A stretch of DNA of 64,000 bases from Cristatella mucedo (Eukaryota; Bryozoa; Phylactolaemata; Cristatellidae), in NCBI GenBank assembly GCA_009760855.2, contig WPIO01000092.1, positions 1,484,501 through 1,548,500 on the forward strand, in the 5' to 3' direction. The notes beneath the pieces were generated by a model, which did not search any database, was not told where the DNA came from, and saw only the letters and a program-made list of their open reading frames with translations. The translations under genes and the position numbers were made by a program. This document shows positions 45,925 through 57,215 of this stretch, piece after piece (within the stretch, counting starts at the first letter, position 1; each line of letters opens with the position of its first letter).

Positions 45925-47160
45925 CGGTGCAGGGGGAGAATAGAGTTACATCAGTTTGCTATCCCAGGAATGCGGCGGGGACTGACCTGCGACTCAAGCA
46001 ACTGCTACGTTTGCATAGAGGACCCTTTTTCAAATGCAGAACTGACAGGAGCGAGCCTCCCATCATGCATTTACACGTTACTTCATTTATCGCCCCAGTT
46101 CAATACTACTCTGAGCTCCCCGTACCCACCACTTCATCTATAGGAGATTTCGATGTTCTGGAGTAAGCAGTAAGTCAGACAGCTAGGAAGATGTTGCTAA
46201 TCCTGATTCCAATTTAGAAGATATGGTATAGTAGAGAAAGCCATACCTTAACCTGAAATACCTGAACGATTTGATCAAAGGTATTGATCTTACCAAGTTC
46301 AGTGCCGAGCTTCTGACATCTATGCTCATGGAGGTAAACTTGATGCATGTTTGTGGAATAAACAGATCAGGCCCAAAAGTGTCGCCTACTTCTCTCCACC
46401 GTGTTCAGTTTTCAAAATGGGCAGTCTTTAACTATATGACTTGACTATTTAAGCCTACAGAAATCGCTCGTAACCAGAATGAATAGCCCCTATCCAGTTT
46501 TTTCTGGTAGACCCTCAAAAGACGCTTATGCCGAAACTGCACATCAAGTTAGGCCTCATCAAGCAATTCTTCAAGGCTCTAGGCAATGAATCAGCACCTT
46601 TCAAGTATCTCCATCACGTCTCTCCACGGATGTCGGGGGTAAAAGGACAGAGCAGTTACTTTGGTCAGACCACAGATACTGAAGGGTCTTGGAACAGTTT
46701 CGCTGCAGTTATTCACGCCTTACTGAACAATCGCAAGGGTGAAAACTAGGAGCAGCTTCCGTTGAAGAACTATGCCAAAACTAGTTTAAAAATGCTCCTC
46801 CAAGTCCTTATTCTTGATGCTCATCATGACAAATTCAATGAGAATATGGTAGCTTGTTGTTTATTGAGCATGCCACCCCTAACCATTCGATCGTGCTTCC
46901 TTTGCAGCAATTGTAAAGCGCCTAGAAGAGATTGAGTTCCCTGAATGCGCTTTATCAAATGTATTATTGTTATTGTTATTATTATTATAGCTTACTCTGA
47001 GGAGCAAGGCGAGCGCTTCAATCTGGATATGCTACATAATATCAGGATAGATTTGGAAAGTCGTCAACAAAGACAGTATAACGAAAACATGACGAATGAC
47101 ATGTATGTCGACTTCTTCGAGAAAGCAGTTCGAAGTACAGCAGAAAATCCAGGAAATCTC
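45925..47160 (+). pseudogene. Decayed transposon-associated protein, split by L2B tail
   Basis: Across several frames I can follow, in order: LTCDSSNCYVC (about 45982-46015), a YYSELPVP block (about 46103-46130), LNDLIKGIDLTKFSAELLTS (about 46260-46320), a FKPTEIARNQNE block (about 46450-46485), LHIKLGLIKQFFKAL with APFKYL (46537-46600), and, after an inserted L2B tail, SEEQGERFNLDML (about 46999-47035). I recall the same block order (NCYFC, ELPVP, a two-helix LNDL...SKSKAELL stretch, LPPLHIKLGLMKQFVKA, DEHGERFHQDI) from a large family of repeated uncharacterised proteins in invertebrate genomes that are thought to belong to transposons. I cannot name the superfamily. Frameshifts, stops and a deletion before LHIKLG make this a relic. 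Confidence 0.65.
46850..46988 (+). mobile_element. L2B 3' end inserted in the transposon-protein relic
   Basis: From GCTTGTTGTTTATTGAGCATG through CTAACCATTCGATCGTGC, GCAGCAATTGTAAAGCGCCT, the stem-loop and TTATTG/ATT units. It separates the LHIKLG and GERF blocks of the relic. Confidence 0.88.
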
Positions 47161-47639
47161 CGATCCATCCTCATTTTTTGTATGACTTTATGTATGGAGT
47201 CATGTCAATTATTATTTTTTGGCTGTTCTCTGAGTAAACGCGAGCCTTAAGTTACAAACGCATCAGTGTTCTCATCGGATGTGGGTCAATTTCAAGTTAA
47301 TCACAGTCCTGATCCTGGCCACGTCCTGCCGCACAAGCGAAGTTCTGAGGGAACAATAGTCATCTTCTGAACTTTGACGCTACAAGGGTGGAAAATGTGT
47401 TGCATAGCCTCAACATTATATTTAGTTATCATATGTTACAAGCAAAACTACGCTCGAGAAGCCCTCAAGCAATGTTGTGATGATAGCGAACCGCCTTCTT
47501 CATTGCTTTTAGTAACTGTGTTCTATAATCATTTCTTTTTAATTTTTAGCGTAGCAACATTCAGTGAGGTTACTGCCAGTAGCTTTAGAACGCGTTCAAG
47601 TTATCTCCCAGTTTTGTCCTAAAGGGTAATTGGCGCTTT

Positions 47640-47875
47640 CCAGACTCTTAAGAACTTTTAGTAGGTCCCTGTGATTCGTCTTTAAGCGTTCTGACAGTGC
47701 ATGCTGCCATTAACCGCACTTGCATGCTGACCCTCTGCAGGTCACCCCTATGTTATTCACGTTTATCAAGCATGATACGATTCAAATGTTTCCCTTTGGA
47801 GCAAATCTTGAGCGCCTTGAAGGAGATTTGAGTTCTCTTGACGGCGCTTTATCAAGTGCATTATTATTATTACCC
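47640..47875 (+). mobile_element. L2B LINE 3' end
   Basis: The 3' spacer (GTAGGTCCCTGTGATTCGTC, TGCATGCTGCCATTAACCGC) is followed by GAGCGCCTTGAAGGAGATTT, TTGACGGCGCTTTATCAAG and ATT repeats. Confidence 0.9.
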
Positions 47876-48541
47876 TAATGGGTGTAATCGCAATTGGATG
47901 GCAAAACTTTCTCTAATATAACCGACTTTGTTGCTATTGGCAGTTAAGATTTCAAAAACCAATCCTTCAAATTTGAAGCTTGCAGCACGTCTTGATGAAT
48001 CTTCACGAAATCTAGCTGTTGAATTCGAAAGCATTTCACTTAACCACCACAGCTAAACTCGAGACTGCCCGTCAGCTACATCACACACACAAGACAACTT
48101 GCAACTAATTACAGCCTGGACCAAGGCCCATGAAGATTTTGTTAAAGTTAGGGGCAAATAACTACACTAGTTAAGCTGAGCCTTAAAACATTTTGAGTGC
48201 CCCTAAACCCTATGCAAATCTTTTTCCGGTAACAGTTAAATTGTCTTTCGATGCTTATGCATGCTACCACTAACCGAGTTGACATGCTTCCGTGACAACT
48301 TGGGATAATTCTGGGACTAAACAAAGGCATTAATATGCTGAACAGAAGAGGTGTGACAGCTTACCACTGTAGTTGTTCGTAGGATTTCAATAAATGTTTT
48401 TACATGCTGTGCTACTTGAGCAAGACATCGCAGAAAGTCAATTACACGGGATAGCAGCCACAGCAGCTGTGACCACACTGGATTTTACTAAAACATATAT
48501 AAAAACTTTCACCAATTGGTGAATGAACATTCATTCGACGA

Positions 48542-48547
48542 TTTATT
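48542..48547 (-). promoter_or_regulatory. RPS17: RPS17 polyadenylation signal AATAAA
   Basis: On the minus strand AATAAA lies 12 bases after the TAA stop. Ribosomal protein mRNAs normally have very short 3' untranslated regions, which fits. Confidence 0.75.
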
Positions 48548-48559
48548 CATCCATAACGC

Positions 48560-48685
48560 TTAGGCTGTTGCTCCGCCAGCAGGTGCTCCAGCACCTTTCT
48601 CATTGCCTCCCTGATTTCTCGGGCCTCTGTACGAGGTGTTCGAGATAGGCTGTGTCACCTGAAGGCCAGGAATGTTCGGAAAGTC
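48560..48685 (-). CDS. RPS17: RPS17 terminal exon 5
   Basis: Encodes [20 protein letters not shown] and a Gly/Asn/Ala-rich end of about 20 more residues, with TAA at 48562-48560. Acceptor TTTCCAG. Confidence 0.95.
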   Translation of the reverse strand, partial: DFPNIPGLQVTQPISNTSYRGPRNQGGNEKGAGAPAGGATA

Positions 48686-49082
48686 CTGGAAACAAGTTTG
48701 ATATAAATATGAGCACACAGGTCAAGGACACTGGCAAAGCACAGCAGCAATACAAAATTCCAAGGGATTTACTTACCAAAGCCTTCAACATCTCCTTGGT
48801 GTCAGGGTCCACTTCAATTGGATCTTGTTCAATGTACGACGTCTACAAGAGATTAGATCACTAGTAGCCTATATGCCGAGCAAGCGACGGGTCTCTGCTG
48901 AAGGCCACGGTTGGTGACATGTAATCACCTCTGGTACATAGTTGTCTCTCCTCTCTCTCTCCTCCTCCTGGAGCTTGATGGATATACCCCTGACTGGACC
49001 AGCTTGAATCCTCTTCATAAGGTGGGTTACGAACCTAAAAGTAAACAAAACTTGTGCTTAACAGGATGCCCCGGGGGGGGGG

Positions 49083-49113
<31 letters not shown>

Positions 49114-51729
49114 TACACATAATTTGCAACAGACTAAATTGGTGGCTTGGAAGCTATTCGTTATAAGTTTGTTGCTGCAGATGGCAGCACGGGGCACATT
49201 CCATTGAATTAAATAGAATTATATGGTTTTAACGATTTACTCAAGCCAAAGCCAGACAACGAAACAAACAATGCAACCTATATGCATGCATTAAGTACTT
49301 ACACGGCAGAAGGCACGTGTAGGAGGTATATTAAAAAGGGCGACTTGTCTCCAGGCAAAACTGAGTATCACAAATCAGGACTGGTGGTGCAAGAGACAGG
49401 TCACTTTTTGACTAAGCAAAAGCTAAGGGCACGTGAAGTGAAGTGAGTAAGCAACCAGTAAAGAAAACTGAACAGGACATCAGCTCGGCAGTAGTCTGCT
49501 GGGCATGCAGGCGATGTAATCCCCCACATGAAGGCCATCGAGATAGTTTTGTACATAGCTGGAGAGGTGTCCACCAAGCAAGGTCTTCTTTTATCGAGTC
49601 ATCAGACTCAACGAAGAGAAGTACACCGAAACATTGGCATGGGCAGTAGAGACAGCAGCTTCTCACACACGTCCAATGCACAGTTGAATGAAGAAGGCTG
49701 GCAGACATCAGCATTTACAAGCCCGATAAATACCCAGTAAGTGTAAGAAAATGCCATTTATGCATTTATAATACGCCAACAGTTAAAAAGAACAAAACCG
49801 AGCCTCCTTTCTCCCTTTTACAAAACATTTGTTGCGTGGTTTTTGCTCATGAACAATTATTCAAAAAAGCTGCAGTTAGGTAACTCTAATTCTAATACAG
49901 GACACAGAACGAGTAGTGACACGCAAACTAAGTTCTACATGCCCCTTGATTGATTCAACGGCATTTGATTAAATAAAAAAAATCGTGGCAGGATAATATT
50001 AAAATCTTCGGAGCCTAAAGTAGGGATATCAAGGCAATCTACACTTCATCGATGCTTTTCACAATTTATACTTACACTTCACACAAACACACCATAACCT
50101 GTTTAGTTACCTTCCTGCCATACAGCCTATATACCCTACAACTAGTAGGCTGCATTCACTGGCGGCATTTGCACTTGGATGGCAGCAAACATCCCCTAAT
50201 TGAGCGACTACAAAACCTGCTTGCTAATTACGGGCAAACCGTGTTACTCGAGAGCATAATCCTTAAAATTGGCCAGGCTAGCATCTCCCACAGCACAAGG
50301 ACAAAATCTAAAAGCATTATTTTAAAGTGAACTATAACTTACTACACTACCTTAGCTCCAGCCGGTTAACACTAGTTTTTTTAGGCCTGCTTTGATTAGG
50401 ATTCCAGAGCCAATGTGGCTTATGCATGAGCGACAACCACACAAGTATACCCTTATGTAACTCGCTGGTAGAGGGTCTTCCCTTGTGTGAAATAAAGCTT
50501 AAAGTAGTCTGAATGTAGCAGCCGCCACACAACATCACATCTGCACATTAAGTTCGCATGCTCCCACAGCTTAAAACTCACTCAGTCCCAAATCCCACAT
50601 CAGTAATTAGCTAAATACACCTGATCTCCTGAGTAATTGCAGAGCCTGTGCCATCTGTTCTGTCTTCTAATGCGTGTCGAAACGGAGCATGTTATTACTA
50701 ACGTTGGGATATGCTTACTTTCCAACATATGCCAAGTGCTAGGACATTTTAGCACTATACAATCGTCTTGATTTTAAAAGGCGATAATTGGCAGCATTAC
50801 TGAGCTAGCAATGGCTACAGCTTGAAGAAGCATTTCTTTTAATTTTCAAGCAGAAAACCATGTCACACCAACAACCACGCTCACGACGCCCACAGCATTG
50901 TCGGTTCGGTGCATTAGTGGTGGCGCCGAATCGCTGCGGGTGAACCACGGCAAACCAAGGCAGTATGAGGGTCTGCCGCATGAACGCATCTCAGCAGACA
51001 GCGGCAATGAACGTACCCCGAGAGGCATGCACAAGGTTAGAGTCATGGCATTGCTAACAGCAGCACGCATCCCTCAAGCTCTCCGGGGCCGAGGCTGTTT
51101 GAATACACCTTCGCGAGTAAAACTGCGCAGGCTAAATATGCTTTGGAGACCGCTGCGATACTGTACGCAGCAACGTCGACGGCCACAGTAAGAGGCAAAG
51201 CACTAAACTCAAGCAGCGTAACCCAGTACACCGAAACGAACACCGACTCGTACGCGCAAATCGCGACACGCATCTCGCAAGGGCCGGTCGCGATGGAACA
51301 ACTGGTCAGGCTACAAAGTCGGCGAACGCCGCCGCCTCGGGCAGGTAGAGGCACATGTAGAGGGCAACCACACAGAGCGTGTGCACCGGCTTACCCGGCG
51401 ATTTTGTTCCTCAGCGGCTTGCTCGGAACAATAGCGATCTCTTCACATATCCTTTTGTTTGTGTGGAAATCTAGAGTAAGCCTGGTGTAGTACTTCTCTA
51501 TGATAACACGGGATGCTTTCTTGACGGTCTTCGTGCGTACACGACCCTGCGAACAGCGAAAGGCTCATGCACAATCATACGATGCCAACTTTTACAAGAA
51601 AGAAACAAACGTAGCATTCCATCATAGAAGCATTCGGCTTTTTTACCATGGTACGGGGCACAAATATAGCACACAGGTACCAGATGGATAGGATTGAACA
51701 AAGACGCCACAAGCTACAGTACCCACCAT
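48560..51729 (-). CDS. RPS17: 40S ribosomal protein S17 (eS17)
   Basis: Five exons on the minus strand: 51729-51727, 51546-51395, 49034-48929, 48842-48777 and 48685-48560. They join to 453 bases, 150 residues; human RPS17 has 135. All introns are GT-AG and in frame. The product is a small-ribosomal-subunit protein. Conserved blocks in order: [20 protein letters not shown] (residues 2-21), [85 protein letters not shown]. The start codon stands alone before the first donor, as in PSMA4. The upstream sequence CTTCCGGTCTCTT (from 51759 down) would suit a 5' TOP tract, but the cap site is unknown. The C-terminal end is about 15 residues longer than in human and rich in Gly, Ala and Asn. The third exon joins directly to TSYIEQ, one residue shorter than the human equivalent. 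Confidence 0.97.
48777..48842 (-). CDS. RPS17: RPS17 exon 4
   Basis: Encodes [20 protein letters not shown], then AL: exactly 22 codons with phase 0 at both ends. Acceptor CTTGTAG, donor GTAAGT. Confidence 0.95.
48929..49034 (-). CDS. RPS17: RPS17 exon 3
   Basis: Encodes [20 protein letters not shown], then [15 protein letters not shown]. Acceptor CTTTTAG, donor GTGATT. The preceding intron, at 2.36 kb, is the longest in the gene. Confidence 0.97.
49073..49106. repeat. G run and (GA)n microsatellite
   Basis: About 11 G followed by 11-12 GA units, within RPS17 intron 3. Confidence 0.93.
50050..50310 (+). mobile_element. L2B remnant in RPS17 intron 3
   Basis: Scattered similarity to L2B: a CTTTTCACAATTTATACTTAC block, CACTTGGATGGCAGCAAACA, then a frame giving LKIGQASIS (L2B LKIGSASIS). 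Heavily decayed. Confidence 0.6.
51395..51546 (-). CDS. RPS17: RPS17 exon 2
   Basis: Encodes residues 2-51 plus two bases of Gly52. Acceptor CGCAG, donor GTAAGC. The residue after the ...VPSK block is Pro where human has Lys. Confidence 0.96.
51727..51729 (-). CDS. RPS17: RPS17 exon 1 coding part (start codon only)
   Basis: GGGCAAGATG|GTGGGT on the minus strand puts the ATG directly before the donor. The next exon begins at codon 2 (Gly). The leader extends upstream from 51730. Confidence 0.85.
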
Positions 51730-51957
51730 CTTGCCCGGCGAAGTTTAAGAGACCGGAAGTACGTCGGGCGGCCGGACGACCAATGTGGGAGACGGGGTAT
51801 CTTACGATGAACGCGTGGAATACTTAGTTTCAGTTTATTATTTTTCAAGTTAGTAACAATAGTTTACAGTTATAAACTTCACAATGTAATACGGGAAGTA
51901 ATAACTGTAGGATATTCATTAACCATTCTACGGCTGCTTCCATCGGTTCACAAGTTA

Positions 51958-52029
51958 GCCGTGATAGTATAGTGGTTAGTACTTCGCGTTGTGGCCGCGA
52001 TAACCCAGGTTCGACTCCTGGTCACGGCA
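51958..52029 (+). tRNA. tRNA-His, anticodon GTG
   Basis: A 72-base cloverleaf. Acceptor GCCGTGA pairs with TCACGGC, followed by discriminator A. The D arm contains TATAGTGGTTAGTA (A box). The anticodon stem TCGCG/CGCGA encloses TTGTGGC, with anticodon GTG at 51991-51993. The T arm is CCAGG-TTCGACT-CCTGG (B box). There is no intron and no encoded CCA. A run of T at about 52060 can act as the RNA polymerase III terminator. It closely matches animal tRNA-His. It has a real acceptor stem, so it is a gene rather than a SINE head. Confidence 0.97.
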
Positions 52030-52199
52030 GAGGCTCTCTCTGGCGGCGCGGGTGAACCATGCTTTTTTATTAGTTCATTAAACGACTACTGTGACGTGAA
52101 CTAGTGGAATTGGAAAGCGACAAGTAGCAGCATGGGCCAGCTCTAGCTGAAAAAACGTCACATTGTTTTTCCACGGAGCTCGGATATAGGCGTATTGCG

Positions 52200-53760
52200 T
52201 TCACATTCTGGCTTTAGAGCTAATCACTCCAAAGTCAGCATTGCTTAGGGTCTACGACGACCTACTTAGGAATGCAGACATGGATAGAGTTTATTTGCTA
52301 GTTTTGCACGATATTTCGGGCGCTTTCGATAATATCGATCACCAAGTTCTTCTAGAGCACCCCTAATCTCGCCTGAAAAATCTTATAGAGCGTCTCTCCT
52401 TTCGCCTTCTCAATTCTTACATCATCATGATCATTTCGCCTGGTAATCACTGGCACTGCTCTGCAACGGTTCAGGTCCTGTCTCAGTGGGAGACTCCAGA
52501 GTATTGACGTGAATGGACGAAGAGCATCCGATGTACCTCTGAAATATGGGGTACCACAGGGCTCCGTGCTACAGTCCGGTTCTTTTCACGGTTTATACTC
52601 TCCCTCTTGCTGTTGTGATTGCCAAGCACAATCTGGGCTTTCACTTCTATGCCGATGACACAACTCAGTCGTACCTTTGTTTTGATCCCTCCCAGCCTTC
52701 GAGCACCTCAAATTCTCTCAACTCTCGTGCTGAATTTATTGATGACATCCGCACATGTACGGCGGCAAATTTTCTCAAATTAAGCTATGATAAAAATAAC
52801 TTACTAGTTATGGGCAAACCCAGTGTGATTCAGAAATCGGAAAGGTTAACGCTCAAAATCGGCTCTGCCAGCATATCTCCTGTTGAATCTTCACGAAATC
52901 TAGGTGTCACGTTCTAAAGTGACCTTTCGTTAGACGACCACATCAGCTACACAGTAAATGTTGCCTACTATCAGCTACGTAACATTGCTTAAACTCGGGC
53001 TCGTTTAGATAGGGATACCACATCTAAGTTGGTCCATGCACTTGCGACATCCCATCTTGACTTTTGTAACTCACTGCTTGCTGGCCTACCGGCCTGTGCA
53101 ATCAGGCGCTTACAGCTGGTGCAAAACTCTGCAGCTAGGCTTGTTTGTCGTGAGCGTTGCAGTTGCCACATTACACCACTTCTCGCCGACCTGCACTGGC
53201 TCCCAGTCAAGCAACGGATTCACTTCAAGGTTTTGTCGCTCCCTTTTAGGTCACTTCATTCGTTGGCTCCAGCCTATCTCTCAGATCTACTCCCCCCACC
53301 AGGCCAAGCATCGTACCACAGGCTTTTCGGAATCCAACAGTTTACCAATTACCTCGTACAAACCTCAAATTCTTTGGAGACCGTGCATTTAGTTCGTTTG
53401 CTCCCAAAGCCTGGAACTCACTCCCGACTTGCCACACAACATCCTCTGACTTGACCACGTTACAAAAGAACTTAAAAACACACCTAATAAGACAGCATTT
53501 ACTGGGGTTGATTCGTCCTGTTGATTGAGCCCTGTGATTCGTCCTTTATGTGCTTATGTGTGCTGACAGTGTGCATGCTGCCACTTACCAAACATGAATG
53601 CTGACCCTGTGCATGTCACCCCTAACCATGTTATTCATGTTGTTCATCAATCAAGATATTACTCACCATTCAATCGCGTTTCCCTTTTCAGCAAATTTAA
53701 AACACCCAGAAAGAGATTGAGTTCTCTGAGGGCACTTCATCAAGTGTATTATTATTATTA
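52200..53760 (+). mobile_element. L2B LINE, RT to 3' end
   Basis: Plus-strand RT blocks: SGFRANHSKVSIA-like start, [28 protein letters not shown]-like (frameshifted), then HFYADDTTQSYLCFDPSQPS (near 52640-52700, with an extra residue at the active site). FLKLSYDKNNLLVMGKPSVI and the C-terminal domain (53029-53454) follow. Tail stem-loop at about 53695-53745 with ATT repeats. Frameshifts and stops make it inactive. Confidence 0.93.
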
Positions 53761-53819
53761 TAATAGTGTCGTTTCCTCCTCCGACGTAAATTAAAACCCA
53801 ATTTTTGGATGATAATCGT

Positions 53820-54216
53820 TTACATATAACTTTTACGAGCCTCAAATATTTTGGACACCGTGCCTTTAGTTCGAATGCCCCCAAAGCCTGGAACTCACTC
53901 CCGACTAGCGTCACAACAATCCCTGACATGACCACATTAAAAAGGAAACTAGGAGCACATCTATTTATCACAGCAATTTGTGGGTCCGCGTGATTTGTCC
54001 TTTATGGGCTTATAAATGCTGCCTCTGTGCTTGCTGCCACTAACTATATTTGCATGGTGACCTGGTGCACATAACGTCTAATCAAGTTGTGCTTGATGTC
54101 ATCGAGCATGCTACCACTGACCACCCAATCATGCTTCCTTGGCAGATAATGTAAAGTGCCTAGAAAGAGATTGAGCTCTCTGAAGGCGTTCGAACAAATG
54201 TATTATTATTATTATC
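53820..54216 (+). mobile_element. L2B LINE 3' end, second copy
   Basis: Begins with the SLKYFGHRAFSSNAPKAWNS block (53828-53900) and runs to GTAAAGTGCCTAGAAAGAG, the stem-loop and ATT repeats. It lies immediately downstream of another L2B 3' end in the same orientation. Confidence 0.9.
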
Positions 54217-54437
54217 ACTGCTGTTGGTAGCTATCTGATCCAGTAATCGAAGCAGTTGCAGCGTAAGCCACTTATAATAATGGCAACCGGACGCAGGCTA
54301 AGCAGAGTTCTATTTAAAGCTTCTTTTACATGTAGCCTCTACCCCATCCCAAAATTTCGTTACGCCAACGAAAGCAAGTATCCTTATGTCTCATCGGTTG
54401 CAGGTAGATTTTTCTCGGAAGACTTTGGCACGCATAT

Positions 54438-54600
54438 GGCTACGATGGTTCGTCCAGTGGTTAAGGTGCTCGCCCCGAACCAAGATCGAGGTGAATTTAT
54501 TCGATGACCGTGATCGTGGGCTCAAGCCCAGCAACTTATGTGAAGCACCTGAATAGAGATTAAGTTCTCTTAGGGCAATATATAAATAGATTATATATTG
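54438..54600 (+). mobile_element. SINE2, tRNA-derived SINE
   Basis: Head TGGTTCGTCCAGTGGTTAAGG, B-box-like GGGCTCAAGCCC, then GAAGCACCTGAATAGAGATT, AAGTTCTCTTAGGGCAATAT and AAATAGATTATAT. Confidence 0.88.
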
Positions 54601-55129
54601 CTACGTAATCCCTATCGTTACGATTCGTCTATTAAGGTACTGCGTTTAGTGTATGCAGCTTACATTTGTTGTTTGATCTCATGCTTGGACTTCTTTGCGG
54701 CTACGGTTCACAGATCGAGCCTCTTTCCTACGCAGAGCCATTCCATAGTGCCACCCATTTTGAGTGACTCTCCTAAAATGAGCACTGCACCACTCGATTT
54801 TTATATCAGATAACCTTCGTCTAAGCGCCGTTGAAAACTGCAAATTTGATCGAATCAAATTGTCTTTGTCATGACTCACTGTCAGTTTGTTCTGTACGAA
54901 TTGAGTGTTTCGTTCGAGCAGACGTGGTTCTATTGAACGTTTTGTTCAAGCAGACATGTTATTGAAACGGATCAAAAATTGGGCGGCTTCCCGAGAAAAA
55001 ATATATACTATCGAGTTACGGTGCTCGCATTCGTCGCATCGAGGCTATTACTGCTTCGTTATATTAGCAACTCGACGAACAATGTCATGAGAAATTCAAG
55101 TCGTGCAGTTTTAGGCGAAACTACTGGCA

Positions 55130-55132
<3 letters not shown>

Positions 55133-55209
<77 letters not shown>
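55133..55209. repeat. (GA)n microsatellite
   Basis: About 38 uninterrupted GA units. Confidence 0.97.
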
Positions 55210-55210
<1 letters not shown>

Positions 55211-55604
55211 AGCTGAGATAATTGTTAGGGTTGTGGTACTCCAGCGAAGCTATTTTCCCTAAAATATCTTAAAAGTATTAATTGCATAACTGTCTCCTGT
55301 GATTTAATCAAAAGGAGTGACTTTGGCATATTTATTTCAGGTTGTACTAGCATTTGTAACTAATTAATCAGGCTACATGTACATGCCTTCAGCGAGATGT
55401 TGATGTGTTTATTGGCAAATTGAATCCATTTAACTTGCATGGCACACTTTGTACGTACTTAACATCTTTCCATCTTCAATGCCGGTCGTGACCCAGCTTG
55501 TGTGCCTCGTAAAGAACACGTGAAACTGTCCCAGACGAAGGCAGTCGTTGGATCTCACGGCAAAACGGCGCATTTAACTAAAGATTATCAGTCGCGCCCG
55601 TCCG

Positions 55605-57215
55605 AATGTAATTTAACGTCATGTAATGTAATGTAATTTATCTCCGTCTGTAGCTACACAAAGTCATAAAAACCATGTGGGTGTTACGAAGGAGAGTTTG
55701 TATAGCGCACTCACAGCCTAAGCGGCTTTCGGTACGCATTCGGTAGCCAACAGACTTTGTCTCACGCAACAAAGAGAAAGTGGCAAGCATAGCAGAGTCA
55801 GGAGAGCAGTTGAGGTAGTGAGTAGCATGGAAGTAGCAGCTCAGGACCGGTGGAAAGGATGAGCCATAGTCGGCAGTTGGAGAGTAGATGTCGTTGCGTA
55901 AGAAACGTGGAAGCGAGTTCCACAGTCTAGGACCTGCTGAGCTAAAGCTTCAGTCGCCAATGGTCTTTAAGCAGAGGAATGGAACAGCTAATTTATTGTC
56001 CACACAGGACCTGAGGGCGCGAACAGGCTGAAACTGGTGCAGCAGTTCATCTAGGTACGAAGGAGCCAAGCCGAGGCGGGCCTTGTGGGTCAGCGTAAGA
56101 ACTTTGCTTTATATCCGTTGCTTAACCGGCATCCATCAGAGCTCTTTTAGCAAAGGAGACACGTGCTCAAACCTCTAGGACTTGAAGACCAGCCTTGCAG
56201 CCATATTCATAGTCAGCTGAGTGGCCTAATAGCTTTCTTTGGCAGCCCAGCCAAAAGGCAATTACAATAATCAAGCCGAGACAGAACTAAAGAGCTAGTT
56301 AAATTTTTTATAAGCAACTGTGGGAGACAGCTCCTGATCTTGGATAGGGATCGGACGTGATGGCTAGCTGTAGAAGAAGTCTTCTGAATGAAGCTTTTAA
56401 AATTGACGCAGCTGCCGAAAACTACAACTAAAATTTGAGCACGTGGTGATGGTCGCACAATAGCATCACCTATTAGAAGAGCAAAGCCTTTGAATCCAGC
56501 CACACGCTGAGGGTGTCCTAGGAGTAGTAGTTCGGTTTTATCATCATTTAATTTCAGGAAGTTTTCCGACATTCAGGATCGAATTTCGGAAAAGCAAGCA
56601 TTCAGTTTCTCAGTTGCTGCAGCAGCAGGTTCCGACGGTTTGAATGACAAATACAACTGAGTATCGTCAGCATAGAAGTGATATCCTATTCCATGGGCCT
56701 TAATCACTTTTCCCAGAGGTTGAGTATAAATGGAGAACAGCAAGAGACCGAGGACAGACCCTTGAGGGACTCCACAGGTGACCCTTCTCGTGTGTGAGAC
56801 CTGACCCCCACACGACACGGATTGAACACGATCGGACAAGTATGATTTAAACCACGCCCCGTGCTTCGTCTGCCAGACCGATCGTTGTTCTCAATCGTTC
56901 GAGCAGAACTTCGTGATCAATGGTGTCGAAGGCAGCAGACAGATCTAGCAGAGCTAGGGCAGTGACATTCTCGTCGTCGTCGCCACGTAGAATGTCATTG
57001 CTTACGCGGAGGAGAGCAGTTTTAGTGGAGTGCTGCCTCTTGAACCCTGATTGAAAGGTTTCTGACATTTCATTATTTTCAACATGTTCAACCAGCTGCT
57101 TAGCAACAATTTTTTCAAGAATCTGACAAGAAAGGAAGAAGGGAAACTGGGTGATAGTTTACAAGGACCTTTGTATCGAATCCAGGCTTTTTAAGTATGC
57201 GTCGAACGATGCCTT
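55605..57215 (-). mobile_element. L2A LINE, 5'-truncated with intact 3' end
   Basis: Minus strand from about 57215: [95 protein letters not shown] (near 56690-56630, catalytic YADD intact), then FLKLNDDKTELLLLG. Stops break the C-terminal domain. The 3' end has AGCCGCTTAGGCT, then GCGCTATACAAAC, then GTAATGTAATG-type repeats near 55615. Confidence 0.94.
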
